Positions 19,503 to 29,570 of a stretch of 42,090 nt of DNA are shown in pieces. The notes under the pieces are model-generated. The model saw nothing but the letters and a program-made list of their open reading frames with translations, was not told the DNA's origin and ran no database searches. Both the position numbers and the translations under genes were made by a program. Every line of letters starts with the position of its first letter. Within the stretch, counting starts at the first letter, position 1. The DNA is from Proteromonas lacertae (lineage: Eukaryota > Sar > Bigyra > Opalinata > Proteromonadidae): the NCBI GenBank assembly GCA_002245135.1, contig NGBS01000052.1, positions 1 to 42,090 of the forward strand, in the 5' to 3' direction.

Positions 19503-22249
19503 CTGGGTTCGATAAAGGGCGTCCTTTTCGAATTTTGCCCTATTTTTGCCCCTTTTTTTTCAGCTGAAAAGAAGCCTGCCCCTTACTGCTCGGGCATAGT
19601 AATATTACCATGTGTTATGCTGTAGTATATTTTTTCTGATTTTTTGTTATAACTTTTCCATATTATCATCTAGATATACTAACATATGTTAAAAAGGATA
19701 TATTATTGTGTATTATAGCATAATAGTCATCTACTTTTCTTATGATTATATAATATCATATGTTTATGCATATATACTAATTATATAGAATATACATACT
19801 GTATATCATATTCTGATATGCATATATATACATTATGTACATTTCAAGGTGATTGACGTCACTGAACATAAATGAAATTTATATAATAAATAATTTTGTA
19901 TATTACACATATATCATATAGATAATTAAGAAGTATAGCTATAGAATGGGTATTTTCAGTTAATTGATAATCAATAGTACTTGTTATGATAATAACATAA
20001 TATATTTCATAAACTAATAGAAAAACTATTTCAAAATTACTATTTAGTATATTTTGCATACTACTTAATGTATTTCAAGCAATTATTTGAATATTTAGAA
20101 AATGGTTTGAGAATTTCGAGCTATCATTTTGCATTTCAATTGTATATGGGTAAAACGAGAGATGCTGTGTATAGATACTTTAATGAAGATGTGGTGTTAA
20201 AGAAACCCCTTGAAAAATACAACAGAATTCAATGCAGAAGGTGCAAGGCAATGATTATTGCTCATTGCACTAATTTGAAACGTCATTACAAAAAGTATAA
20301 ATATATTTATTATATTTATTAAATTAGATGTAGTGAAAAGCTAATCCAATCAAAACTTACAGAATTGAGATATGATGAACGTGCAATAAACTTAATGGTG
20401 ACCAAATATCTTATAGAAAATAACTTAGCTTTCAGAACCATACAATCTAAATCCTTTAAAAATCTAATATATGCATTAAATCCAACTACAAAGTCAATAA
20501 CAATAAACAAAATAAAAGCATCAATGAACGAAGAAGCAGAAAGAATAGTAAAGGAAATTGTAGATAACAGTAAAATATGTATAATTGTGGACTCTTGGAA
20601 ATCAGTAACCAATGAAAACGTTATTAATTTGGCAATAAAGAAAAGCAGTGATATTTCGTTTTTGGAATCCATTTATTTACATAAACGAGAAACATCAGAA
20701 AATATAGTGGAATTAATAATTCAAACATTAGTGAAGTATAAACTAGATATTAAAAACATTGTTGCTGTGAGTAGTGATAACAACTACACCATGAAAAAGA
20801 TAAGTAGTATTTTAGAGAAAAAAATAAATAGACCTGTAGTAAAGTTTGGATGTTTAGCACACATCCTAAACTTAATCAGTAAAAAAGTATTCGAAATAGA
20901 GAAATACAAAAAAGTGATAATCATGTGTAATGACATTATTCATAAGTTAAATAATAATCAAAAGATTAGAGAAATTATATATTCAATTATACAAAAAAAT
21001 ATCCAAATACGCAAGGGATGTGATACGAGATGGTCAAGCTATAGCGATGTATTTAGAAAAATATTACTCAATAAAGAAATTTTATTACAGATAAAATTAT
21101 TAAAGGAAGAAGATATACCAGAAATTAAAGAATGCTACAAGATTGCAAAATATATTTCCACAAATATACACTTATTATGCAAAGATTCATCTACATTAAA
21201 TGATGGTTTCAGAATATTGACCAAAATTAAAAGAAAGTTAATGAAAAGGTCATCAAGTGAAAAAGAACTTATTAAAGACATTATAAAAAAAGAGACTAGA
21301 CATGCAAACTACAGCATTTTAGCTCTATATGAATTTTTAGACATAAACAGTAAACATAAATTTTCAGACATGGAGAAGGATAATATAAAAAGATATATAT
21401 TATCTAAATTCAGCCCTATTTTAAATCAGAAAGCATTAAATGAGATATATCATTTTGAAAGAAGAAAACCATACTCCAAAAAGTGCCCTTCAGATATATT
21501 TTCGAAAAAGATATCAACTAATATATGGTACAATATGTATGGAGTTTTTTACCCAAATGTTAAGAAGCTATATGATATTCTTTCAACTATTCCTGTCACA
21601 AGCTCATTTATTGAACGTTCATTTAGTATTGAGGGAATAGTTCATAATCATATTAGAAATAAATTACAGCTTAATACTATAAATAATATTTTAAGAATAA
21701 AATATGATTTATTAAAAGAAAAAAACAAAGAAAAAGATAGAAATGAAGATGATAATGATATTAGTGAAGAAGAATATAATTTAGATGTGCTGAATGAAAT
21801 TGATAACAATATAGTATATGACACTTTAGATTATCAATGTTCTGGTGATGAAGATGAAAGTTCTGGTAGTTCTAGCGATGAAGGTTTAAGTGATGAAAAT
21901 TCTAGTGATGAAGATAAAAGTTCTAGTGATGAAAATGAAAGTTCTAGTGATGAAGGTTTTAGTGATGAAGGATCTCAAAGCCCTTACTTTTAAGGCTATT
22001 ATTATAATGAAATATTATTGTTTGTTATTGTTATAAGATAATAATACATAATTATGAAAAGAATAAATATTTTTATAGCGTTTAATATCCCTAAAATCGC
22101 ACAAAATATAAAAATTCAAATAAAATAATTGAAAAGGGCAAATTGTACCCTTTTCTATTTTTAGATAGTATAAAGGACGCCCCTTTCAATTTTTGCCCGG
22201 GACATGCCCTTGTCCCGCCACTGCCCTGTCCCTTTATTATTCAACCCAG
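19503..22249 (+). mobile_element. hAT transposon nested in the CACTA-like transposase gene
   Basis: The element (2,747 bp) starts CTGGGTTCGATAAAGGG and ends with the complement of CTGGGTTGAATAATAAAGGG; the outer 7 bp (CTGGGTT) are perfect. TATTACCT flanks both sides. Subterminal G/C runs (AGGGC / GCCCT) recur at both ends and may be transposase sites. It carries one spliced transposase gene that looks intact. Excision with loss of one duplication restores the tnp2-like frame (DDEGN to INNNSVSNGN). Confidence 0.9.
20068..21993 (+). CDS. hAT transposase with BED zinc finger, spliced, apparently intact
   Basis: Exon 1 ends at 20294, a 33-nt intron (GTATAA to TAG) spans 20295-20327, and exon 2 runs 20328-21993. 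From ATG 20068 the product is about 630 residues; ATG 20146 (MGKTRDAVYRYF) is an alternative start nearer the BED domain. The BED finger (CRRCKAMIIAH, with LKRHYKKC completed across the intron) is followed by the RNase H-like core: first aspartate in ICIIVDSWKSVT, second in AVSSDNNYTM, then a CLAHILNL (CxxH) block, GCDTRWSSY, and the C-terminal dimerisation helix with the catalytic glutamate region (TSSFIERSFSIEG). The tail is a long serine/glutamate run. No stops or frameshifts, so the enzyme may be active. Confidence 0.85.
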
Positions 22250-22257
22250 TATTACCT

Positions 22258-23210
22258 TCATCATCATCTTCATCTTCACCGTCTTCACCATAAATATAAT
22301 CAAATTCAGATTCAATAAAGTTAGTAGAGTTATCAACTTCAATATTATTAGTATTTATATTATTATTATTATTGATAGTATTATTATTTTTATCGTTCTT
22401 CAATGAATATTCATCATTAATATCATCATCGTCATACTCTAATTCAACATTAGTATTGCTACTTATGTCAATAGTTTGGTCTTCATCTTCATCGCTACTA
22501 TTAGTATTTATAATAGTGTGTTTTGCTTGTAAGAAATTTATTCTGTTGCACTTTTTATAGTTATTAATGTTGATATTATCTATTGATATGTAGTTTTCAT
22601 TGTGATTATAAAATATTATATATTTATTATTATTTGTATCAAAAGATTCTAATGTTTTCTTTATCTTATTAAATTGTAGTATATCTTCAGTATTATTATT
22701 TACTTTTTTTTATAATAGGTATAGGTGCGTGACATAACTTTAGTAACTAGAACTTTATTACGATAGAAAGGAAAATCAATAAACAGGTAATTGTTAACAA
22801 TTTTTAGCAATTTTCTGTCATTTATTTTTGGAGGAGAATTGTTAAATATAAAGGGGTTTACCCTTTGTAGGATAGTATAATTATTAGATTTATATTTAAT
22901 AGGTTTTATATATAGTTATTGGTTCATCAATAAGAAATAAATTAGGATAATATAGTATTTTCATATACTCATTAGTAATGATTTTATCATGAGTATTGAT
23001 GATTATATCATCTGATGTTATTAATTCTTGAAACAATTCTTTTATAACATATTTAACATTCAATTTAAAATTTTTACATTTCCTTTTAATTCTATTAAAA
23101 GTATGAATTAAGTAATTAAAAGTATTGCTGTGATATAATGTAGATGATGTAAATACATTCACTAAAAATAAGAAGTCCTCATAATGTGTAGGTTTATCTA
23201 TATATTCCAT
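22258..23210 (-). pseudogene. tnp2/CACTA-like transposase, 5' part
   Basis: This is the N-terminal side of the transposase cut by the hAT element. Two frames are visible: 22896-23210 (MEYIDKPTHYEDFLFLVNVF), and from about 22560 down to the insertion an asparagine-rich and acidic stretch (SSDEDEDQTIDISSN, then EDGEDEDDDEGN). They are not in one frame; a short intron or frameshift between 22560 and 22896 is likely. The acidic part joins in frame with the segment left of the hAT element once it and one duplication are removed. Confidence 0.4.
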
Positions 23211-23384
23211 AATGTGTATATTTAAATTAAAATATTCCTTTTGGATATAATATTTTATTACTGATGTGGATATTATTGAATTATTATATATAATAAATAT
23301 GTTATATCTTAATAGAGTAATAATTAGGAATATATTAGAAGTAAAAAAATATATATCTATATTTATTGTTATTACTGTTTTAAT

Positions 23385-24375
23385 CAGGGTTGAATTTATC
23401 GGTTACCGACGGAGATAGGTCAAAACCTATAGGTTTTGCCTTGACCGTCGGTCGGTCAAGCCTTACAAGCCGTATATTATAAAATCTATTTTAATTCATT
23501 ATGTACTAATTTTCCCTTCATAAAAACTATCTTATAATATATTTTAATACTTGATTCATATATTTTCAATTCAATTAAATAATTTTTAACTTTTTATAAA
23601 GAATTACAATTTAATACTCAACAATAATTAGGTATTTTATATAATTATGTTCTTATTTATTTCTACTAATCATCAGTTTCATTTGTAATCTATCACATGA
23701 TAAATTTGATTTGGATAAGTTACTTATTTGTCCAACCTCTGAAAATATTCTTTCTGGCTCTGAAGATGTTGTAATGAATATCATAATGCAAATATTCTTG
23801 TACTTCATTTGGCATAATTAATCTCTTTCTTTTTACTGCAAATGCATTTATCAAGGCTTTTTATCTTTAACATATTATACCAAAAGGTTTTGTAAAAGTT
23901 AAAATTAAGATGTTTAAGCATATTTGCCTCTTTTAAGGCAATAACTTCACGAGCCGCTCCAATTGGTAAAAATATACTCCTAGAATATATAATGATAGAT
24001 TATATTAGATACATTTATGATAATTTTAAGAAATGATTAATGTAAAGCTTAAAGTTTGCCATTTTTTCTTTCAAATTTTTATAATCATTCTGTACTTTAT
24101 ATTACATATATAACACAATAGAATAACTCATTGGTAAGGTTAGATTCAATTATGAAGAAAGAAAAAAGCGCATCGACCGACGGTTAATTCGGTATTTTAT
24201 AGAATGATATATAGAGCTTGAATTCAATATGTACAGTTAGATAATATTATTAATATCACATGTTTAGGAGGAGGTCAGCTAATAGTTACTACAGCCTGGT
24301 GTCGGTCAACATTTATTTATTGACCTACGACCGATCGGTTTTCTCCGTCGGTCATGACCGAATTATACAACCCTG
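23385..24375. mobile_element. Second hAT element, short relic
   Basis: Ends CAGGGTTGAATTTATCGGT and the complement of CAGGGTTGTATAATTCGGT form inverted repeats. CAGGGTTG is a typical hAT tip. GC-rich words CCGACGG, GGTCGGTC and TGACCGAC recur in both subterminal zones. A clear 8-bp duplication is not visible (GTTTTAAT versus ATTTAAGG), suggesting decay. Inside is the C-terminal scrap of a hAT transposase (minus strand). Confidence 0.7.
23660..23850 (-). pseudogene. hAT transposase C-terminal scrap
   Basis: Read on the minus strand, two adjacent phases give FAVKRKRLIMPNEVQEYLHY and, after a shift, SSEPERIFSEVGQISNLSKS followed by NLSCDRLQMKLM. The second is the hAT dimerisation motif (compare SFIERSFSIEG in the intact element, and SSVPSERVFS in known hAT proteins). 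Upstream coding sequence is gone, so the element is non-autonomous. Confidence 0.7.
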
Positions 24376-25275
24376 ATTTAAGGTATAATTTCTAAATTTA
24401 TGTTTTATATAGTTAGATTATAACTTATTTACTTCTAAGATAGAATTGTATTTACTATATATTTATATTCTAATAGATAATTATTAATATCCAGTTAGAA
24501 TATAAGATTAGTATATTTATAATTATTTATATATGTATATAGGATAAGGAAGTGATATAGATAAAATTTTATAAAGGTATATTTTTATAATTATATTTTT
24601 TTAGGATAGGAGAAGGGAAAAGGAGAAGAAGAAAGAATTAATTTAATAATTTAAGTATAATTGTATTTAATTATGTTATTATTATGTTATTATACATAAT
24701 TATATCAATATACAGCTATAGCAGCTGAATATAAAACAATTCTTTGTATCTCCTTAATTAGCAGGAGTTATCAAAAAGTAGTACAATATTGCTATTCACC
24801 TATATGTCCATATTTGGATAAGCACATAATATCACAATTACATTGAATTACATTCCCAAATACGACCCTTTCTTTCTCAATTATTAATAGCTTAAAAGTT
24901 GCTCTTCAAATCATGTTTCTTTATTCTGAAATATTTTTTTCGATTGGTTTCCTTATTCGCTCACACCAGAGCAAAATATCGACTTTTGTGTGAGTTTCGA
25001 TCTGATTTTTTCGCATTTTTGACACTTTGACCTTATTTTTTGAACGCTGCAAAAGGAATTATTTTATAATATTTTAAATAATTATAAGTTTTATCATTAT
25101 TTATCATAATATATAATTAGTTTTACAAAAGAAAGAAATTACCTAAATCAGGTAATTATAAAACTACATTACAGTAAAGTTAAACATATAATAAAAGGTT
25201 CAGCAAAATTTTGTTTCATAATTCTTTATGGTTATCGAGAAAAATCACTTTAAAGTCAAAAAAAACACTTTAAAA
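24376..25275. other. Non-coding right flank inside the CACTA-like element
   Basis: Mostly AT-rich with no gene seen. A somewhat GC-richer patch at 24950-25030 contains two similar words (TTCGATT/TCGCTCACACC and TTTCGATCTG). The last 40 bp hold repeats of CACTTTAAA (25247-25255 region and 25266-25274) that may be subterminal transposase sites. Confidence 0.4.
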
Positions 25276-25287
25276 ATTCTTATCGTG

Positions 25288-25659
25288 TATATCATCAATT
25301 GATTTCATTAACTTCTCTACTAAATTATCTCCTGAATAAGGTTCAAATAATGAATCATTTTCATCATAACTAAATTCATTATAATCTAATAACTCTTTAA
25401 TTGAATCATATATCCTATCTTGTTTAATTGTACCTACGAAAAAATGTACATGTTGTTTTTTCTTATATTTTGGATCAATAATATGTCTTAATATATTGTA
25501 TATCGAAGTAGTTTTTTCACTGTTCTTACGAGCCACAATAAAAATATTGCATAAAGGCTCATTAAAGTAATCATATCCCAGAATTTTCTTAGGATCAAAT
25601 GACTCACCACCATCGTCAGGCTCAATTTGTATGTTATTTATTTTTTCAAATTTAAACAT
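25288..25659 (-). pseudogene. Packaging ATPase, N-terminal part (provirus C, split by insertion)
   Basis: ATG at 25659 opens MFKFEKINNIQIEPDDGG. YDYFNEPLCNIFIV precedes the Walker A position, which here reads ARKNSEKTT, with glutamate where the invariant glycine before the lysine should be (a single G to A change) and alanine for the first glycine. HVHFFVGTIKQDRIYDSI follows. The frame then enters the CACTA-like element at 25287 and stops a few codons later. The continuation is at 16786-16200. It lies 72 bp after the MCP stop, as in provirus A. Both the split and the P-loop change would inactivate it. Confidence 0.8.
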
Positions 25660-25731
25660 AGTGTGTGTGTATATATTATGTAGTGAGAAATAAAAAAATA
25701 AAAATAGAAGTCAATAATAAAGTATTATTAC

Positions 25732-26058
25732 TTATACTACTTTTTCAACATCCCTTGGTCCAATAATCAATTGTTTACCAGTAATGATATAGAACTTATG
25801 ATGAATTATATATGGATTATGATTAGCATCAAATCGTTGATTTGAGCAATCCAAAGTAATTTTTAAATCACTTGCTAAGTCTTTACCAGCTCTTAATTTT
25901 AATTCAGTTAATCGATCAGTACTGAAATTTAGAACATCAAAAAAGTTGTCTACATATATTCATTTGATCATAAAGCTCGTTTAATTGAATTGAAGTATAA
26001 TAATGTATATATTTATTACTCATATGATGAATAAAACAATCATCAATTCTTTTTAAAG
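25732..26058 (-). pseudogene. Major capsid protein, C-terminal scrap (provirus C)
   Basis: On the minus strand LKRIDDCFIHHMSNKYIHYY continues, after a frameshift near 25960, into FFDVLNFSTDRLTELKLRAG and KDLASDLKIT...HHKFYIITGK, ending EKVV at 25732. It aligns with the last part of the provirus A capsid protein (FFEILNFGS, LATDLKIT, HRFYIITGR). The 5' side ends at 26058, next to a foldback end at 26060, and no capsid sequence is seen beyond. MCP tail followed by ATPase repeats the provirus A order. Confidence 0.75.
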
Positions 26059-26059
26059 G

Positions 26060-26195
26060 TGTTGTGCGCCGTTTGTCAGAGTTGGCCGTTTGCCTACCAG
26101 ACACTTTCAAAACAAACTAAATACATATTCTTACTTGTCTTGATGAAAAATTGTTACTTTTATTTTAACATTTTGTATATGATAGACATGTCAAG
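26060..26195. mobile_element. Half copy of the foldback element
   Basis: From TGTTGTGCGCCGTTTGTCAG to about ACTTTTATTTTAACATTTTG the sequence follows the left arm of the element at 10251 (shared phrases ACCAGACACTTT, AAAACAAACTAAATA, CTTACTTGTCTTGATG). No inverted right arm is found nearby. It marks the broken end of the provirus C capsid gene. Confidence 0.7.
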
Positions 26196-26700
26196 ATATG
26201 ACTTAATTAGTCTATGTAACAAATTTATTTACATAATCTATTAATACATTTTAAGTACATGAATAATATAATATATTATCTTACAACTCACTTCTGTTGT
26301 TGATATAATTAAAAAAATGTAACTAAAAACTTGAATTTTCTTCCCTTATTTGCACGAAAATCGATATTTTGATATAAATACTTGTTTTATGTGCACATTT
26401 TTTTCATCTAAATCTATAATTTTAGTTACAAAGTTAATATCTACAATATAAACAGATATAAAATCTTTAATCGACATGATTCTCAAAGCTACAACAAATT
26501 AATGTATTTCATATTTCAATGCCTTCTATAAAAATCATTCATTTCAGTGTGTAGCCAATTACAATAGATTTTTAACACTTAGCTTCTTTTGTATAAATTA
26601 CAAAATTATAATTTATGTGTTGTTTTTTGTTTTATATAATAGTATCAATGATTATGAAATGATACACATAAGTCACAGAAGAAAATTGAGAAGTGAAAAA
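26196..26700. other. Non-coding stretch
   Basis: AT-rich, no convincing gene. The frames present are short and unsupported. Confidence 0.4.
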
Positions 26701-26758
26701 TGTCTCCTAGACAAACGGCGTATTTCTAAATCTTCTCACGCCGTTTGTCTAGGAGACA
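26701..26758. repeat. Perfect 20-bp inverted repeat with 18-nt loop
   Basis: TGTCTCCTAGACAAACGGCG (26701-26720) is exactly inverted at 26739-26758. The inner tip CGCCGTTTGTC also occurs at the end of the foldback family, so this may be a minimal relative. Flanks continue to pair loosely. Confidence 0.75.
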
Positions 26759-26923
26759 CTTTTGATTTCTCATATTTCATATATGAGATAATCATAATAT
26801 ATTATTAACAAATATAACAAAATTGAAATCAGAAAATAAGTTGAAACAACATTCAACTCAAATCTTTTTCCAAAATTGGTTTTTATGGTATGTGGATGTG
26901 TTTACCTAACAAACACATTGTAA

Positions 26924-27163
26924 TTATATAAAGAAAATGTTTCTTTTGTTGTAAATGTAAAATAAATTAGCTTTTTCTTCGTTATTTAAACTTTCAATAC
27001 CTTCAATTAAATCATCAATGAAGTATTTTATATTAAAACTTTCTTTATTTTGAATCTTTGTTATTTCCAAATTATTCAATCTTTGTATAAATATGGGATA
27101 TGGAGTAATGGGTAGTTTGAATAACATCTCAGTATTTAATAATTCTTTTATCTTTTCATTCAA
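26924..27163 (-). other. Unassigned 79-codon frame next to HYDIN copy 2
   Basis: The frame (MNEKIKELLNTEMLFKLPITPYP, then IKYFIDDLIEGIESLNNEEK) looks like an ordinary globular helical protein. It lies directly downstream of the HYDIN fragment in the same direction and may be a further shifted piece of it. I cannot confirm this. Confidence 0.25.
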
Positions 27164-27175
27164 CTTTTGTTTATT

Positions 27176-29093
27176 GAATATTTTCTACTGCAAATGCCCC
27201 AGTATCTACTGTTTGAGTTTCACCTGCTTCAATATCGATTTGGGTTGGTTCTATTGTGAATATTCCATCATCATTTTTCATTGACAAATCAACTGTTGTA
27301 GAAAATATTCCATTATTGCTGAATTAAATTGTTTCACAATTACTAGCTTTTAAAGATGGATTGTTTTCTCTCATATTTATGTTTTTGCCTATTAATAATT
27401 GACCAAATTCATAATATCCTTTGTTCTTAATTTATCTCTTACTTATTATTTGTTATTCATTCTTTTGTTTTATTTTTAATGGCAATTCTTCATCAGGTTC
27501 TAATTTCCATCTTGTGGCATTATTTTCATCTATTAATTTATAATTACTTGTTGGTATTAAGGGTTTTCTTGGAATTTGCTTCTTAACTAATTGGAATACT
27601 ACTGGAGGTGGAACTTTCCAATCTCCATATGTATTAAACAATGGAACTGTTTCTTTGATTTCTTGAATTATTATATCAATATCACTTTCACCATTGTTAT
27701 TGATTATATCACATAATAAACCAACTCCAAATGGTGGAGGAGGAGGTGTGGTGGTTTTTCTTTTTTACCTTTCTATGAGTTTTTATCTCCTTTCTCATCA
27801 ATTGATTTACTTCTTTTTCCTCCTTTCTTTGGATCAGGTAAAGTTGATCTTTCTTCTACTACTGGTTCTGGTTCTTCAGGTGGTGGTAATTCCACTGCCA
27901 ATTTATCACCTACATTTCTTACTTCAGTTTGAATTACATTATAATCTTTATATTATACAATAAGTTATTCCTCCTTGTACTTTGATTGGAATTGCTAAAT
28001 CATATCTTCCATAAGGTAAATCAGATTTCGCTGTAATACTAGCTGTAAATGTCACTGTTGAACTTTCTAGTAATCTTTTCACTTCATCTGGAGTTAATGT
28101 ATATCCACTCTCTTTTAAAGTTCTTCTTTCTATTCCGAAATTCACTGGTAAATTACCTATGTTAGTTATTGTAAATGTCTTCATCTTACTATCAATTCGA
28201 ACTACATTACCAAAATCTACTACAACCTAAATGTAAATTAGATATTTTCTTATTCGCCATTTTTGTTGTTTTGCCTGTTTTATTACTGATATTTGTTAAA
28301 CCAGTTTCAGGTGTTTTTGTGGTTTTATCAACTACTCCTTCACTTTTTGAACCATTTACAGATGTTCCATTTAATTCTTTCTCTTTTCGAGCTAAACATA
28401 AATCAACAGGATTTTGATTGTTTATTTCATCTAATAATAAATCAATATAATATAATCTTAATGCTTTAAATTCTCTATCAACTGTGATTTGTAATCCTGT
28501 TGTATTCTTTCCTGAAGGTAATTTGTTCGTATTTGTTCGTATTTATCATTCTGTTGTAAATTCTTACTTCTGACAGAAACTGATTTTTGACTATTTACTC
28601 TTGCAGATTACTGTTTCTTGTTTTCATCTTTTTCTTTTTCTTTAGATTTTTCTTCTTCTGCATTTGTATTTGCTATTGTTGGTTCTTCACTATGTGGTGC
28701 TAATTCTCCTTCTAGTTTTGGTTCTGGTGGTAATTCTTTTAACCATGTGTTGGTGAATTAACTGGAACTCCATCTACAATTATTGGCTTTTCAGCTTCAA
28801 CTGGTTTTTCTTTTTCTTCTTCTGTTGATGGTTGTTCTGGTTTTTGTTGTTGTGTTTCTTCTCCTTCAGTATTTATAATAGTGTTAACATTACTTTCATC
28901 TATTGAAGATTCTACTACTTCAGGTAAAGATGGTTGTTGTTTGATTGGTGATGGTAAAGCTAGGAATGATAATGGATGTTCTGTATTGGATAATTCAATC
29001 AATCTATCAGCTTCTTCTAAGTAATATTCTCAATTATCTGGTATTCAGCATCATTCGCTTTGATATTTGCATAAATACCTGTTATATAAAGTA
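27176..29093 (-). pseudogene. HYDIN: HYDIN-like axonemal protein, decayed fragment (copy 2)
   Basis: Minus-strand pieces in several phases: 28739-29002 (PLSFLALPSPIKQQPSLPEV), about 28320-28520 (LQITVDREFEALRLYYIDLL), 27948-28184 (KTFTITNIGNLPVNFGIERR), 27453-27641 (YGDWKVPPPVVFQLVKKQIP) and about 27176-27310 (IFTIEPTQIDIEAGETQTVD). ASH-type beta-strand phrases and the PPP...FQLV segment fit HYDIN. Stops and shifts break it at several places. The part 28314-29093 is a near copy of positions 2-758, and the match stops sharply at 29093. Copy 1 lacks about 23 bp net relative to this one in a low-complexity stretch. Confidence 0.65.
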
Positions 29094-29570
29094 AATTGAC
29101 ATAATTTGAATATATACAGTAAAATAAACTGATTAAAGTTAGCTAAATTTTAATATCCATTAATTCACATAAATTTCAAATTCAAATCAAGCTAAATGCT
29201 TGACTAAATTTATATTTTTTCATTTTTCTCTTGAAATAACAAAATAATTAGAATGAAAACTGGAGGTCCAATGTCCAGTTATTATGTACAAGAAATTTAT
29301 ATACAAAATTCTTATAATTATTCTAATGATTAACATTGATGATGTCTAAATACCACACACAATTCAGAAAAGATAAAATAATTAATAATAGTCAGACAAA
29401 TTTCAATGAGATTCATGGCGCTATTAGAAACAGCCTGTTCAAAATTTGAGCAGTTGCACAAAATAGAACTTTTCCCCAAAATAATAATTGTCTTCAAATT
29501 AACTCTTTTTCTCGAACCCAAAAACAAATATAAAAAGTAAGTAATTTAGATATTTTAGAAATAGTATAAA
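29094..29570. other. Non-coding spacer
   Basis: Between the HYDIN duplication edge and the 3' end of the aspartase gene. No gene, repeat or RNA was seen. Confidence 0.5.

Larger units (their letters stand above)
16787..25287. mobile_element. 8.5-kb CACTA-like DNA transposon inserted in the provirus C ATPase gene
   Basis: The ends CACGATAAGAAT (16787-16798) and ATTCTTATCGTG (25276-25287) are perfect 12-bp inverted repeats flanked by TA on both sides (16785-16786 and 25288-25289). Removing the element and one TA restores the ATPase reading frame, which fixes both boundaries. Inside, on the minus strand, is a decayed tnp2-like transposase (18094-23210), consistent with the CACTA/EnSpm group, whose ends start CAC and whose duplications are 2-3 bp. 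About 3.75 kb of the length is later hAT insertions, leaving about 4.75 kb of original element. Superfamily assignment is an inference; the boundaries are directly seen. Confidence 0.75.

Noticed and set aside
22143-22406. Plus-strand frames of 87 and 80 codons near the hAT end
   Set aside because: They cross the element boundary and are antisense to the acidic part of the tnp2-like gene.
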